Assembly (NCBI GenBank): GCA_009699025.1
Contig: WLOZ01000103.1
Coordinates: forward strand, 1 to 6,732
Origin: Actinomycetota bacterium
GTDB lineage: Bacteria; Actinomycetota; Actinomycetes; S36-B12; CAIYMF01
Length of the DNA stretch: 6,732 nucleotides
Direction: 5' to 3'
In this document: positions 6,637 through 6,732 of the stretch, one piece after another
How the letters are laid out: every line of letters starts with the position of its first letter
Numbering within the stretch: the first letter of the stretch is position 1
Program-made: the position numbers and the translations under genes
The notes under the pieces: generated by a model
The model's database searches: none
What the model saw: the letters and a program-made list of their open reading frames with translations, nothing else
Told to the model about the DNA's origin: nothing

Positions 6637-6665
6637 TGGACACGTCCTAGCAACGACACGAGAAT
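6637..6665 (+). promoter_or_regulatory. Candidate sigma-70-type promoter
   Basis: TGGACA at 6637-6642 (5 of 6 to TTGACA) and GAGAAT at 6660-6665 (4 of 6 to TATAAT) are separated by exactly 17 bases. This falls in the only non-coding stretch of the window, upstream of the probable new gene at 6712, and would give a leader of about 40 bases. Position and spacing are supportive, but the -10 match is imperfect and in GC-rich DNA such matches occur by chance. Confidence 0.4.
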
Positions 6666-6667
6666 GA

Positions 6668-6692
6668 GTGCCGAACGGGGAGCGAACGGCAC
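6668..6692 (+). promoter_or_regulatory. Small inverted repeat with internal direct repeat in the leader
   Basis: GTGCCG (6668-6673) is a perfect inverted match to CGGCAC (6687-6692), with a 13-base loop. Within it CGAACGG occurs twice (6672-6678 and 6683-6689), 11 bases apart, about one helical turn. It lies just downstream of the candidate -10 and just upstream of the ribosome binding site. It could be an operator or a 5' mRNA hairpin. There is no T-run, so it is not a convincing terminator. Confidence 0.3.
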
Positions 6693-6697
6693 CTTAC

Positions 6698-6706
6698 AGA
6701 GAAGAG
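6698..6706 (+). promoter_or_regulatory. Ribosome binding site of the downstream gene
   Basis: The purine run AGAGAAGAG ends 5 bases before the ATG at 6712. It favours this start over the ATG at 6707, which would leave no spacer. Confidence 0.5.
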
Positions 6707-6711
6707 ATGTC

Positions 6712-6732
6712 ATGCATCGCAAGTTTGAAGAA
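6712..6732 (+). CDS. Start of a new gene (3' partial), possibly the major pilin
   Basis: Only seven codons are visible: MHRKFEE. They follow a purine-rich ribosome binding site and a candidate promoter, and they come after a 176-base gap, the first real gap in the operon. A short charged, basic-then-acidic start is what the cytoplasmic leader of a prepilin often looks like, and major pilin genes often lie next to minor pilin genes with their own promoter. The identity is inferred from place and seven residues only, and another pilus-assembly gene is equally possible. Confidence 0.45.

Overview
The window is high-GC DNA with G/C-rich third codon positions. Its genes are tightly packed, with stop and start codons overlapping. 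Together with the protein sequences this points to an actinobacterium (Actinomycetota), although the genus cannot be read from the sequence. Almost the whole window (2-6535, + strand) is one translationally coupled operon segment of a type IV pilus / type II secretion-like fibre machine. A short non-coding gap (6536-6711) then leads into the first seven codons of another + strand gene.

Layout: (1) 2-781, the C-terminal two thirds of a GspF/PilC inner-membrane platform protein, cut by the window edge. (2) 778-1431, a minor pilin/pseudopilin with the class III motif G-ETLIE. (3) 1428-2021, a second minor pilin with the textbook motif G-FTLPELL. (4) 2021-6535, a very large (1504 aa) protein that begins with a pilin-like segment (G-ASLVF, no Glu at +5) and carries a long Ser/Thr-rich, cysteine-rich modular exoprotein region. 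(5) 6536-6711, a gap with a candidate promoter, a small inverted/direct repeat and a purine-rich ribosome binding site. (6) 6712-6732, the probable start of a new gene, possibly the major pilin.

The order platform protein, two Glu5 minor pilins, then a third pilin without Glu5 resembles the GspI-GspJ-GspK (PilV-PilW-PilX) sets that form the priming and tip complex of pseudopili and type IV pili. On that reading the 1504-residue protein sits in the GspK/PilX place at the fibre tip. This would present about 1450 residues of modular, disulfide-rich structure outside the cell, as an adhesin or receptor would be.

The main discovery candidate is the architecture of that protein. It appears to be an actinobacterial pilin-tip scaffold: short motifs PGVYDD, FLNAITSGKSAC, SGDYFLDL and GVSLVFGG, which I recall as lying close together in smaller relatives. 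At least nine related ~66-76 residue beta-rich modules (signature HG(L/F)..G..V.I.G, then a DGK/NGTY turn, then TFT(Y/C)) appear to have been inserted into three places of the scaffold. Five successive signature positions are spaced 68, 66, 68 and 68 residues apart, and two sub-families carry different cysteine pairs.
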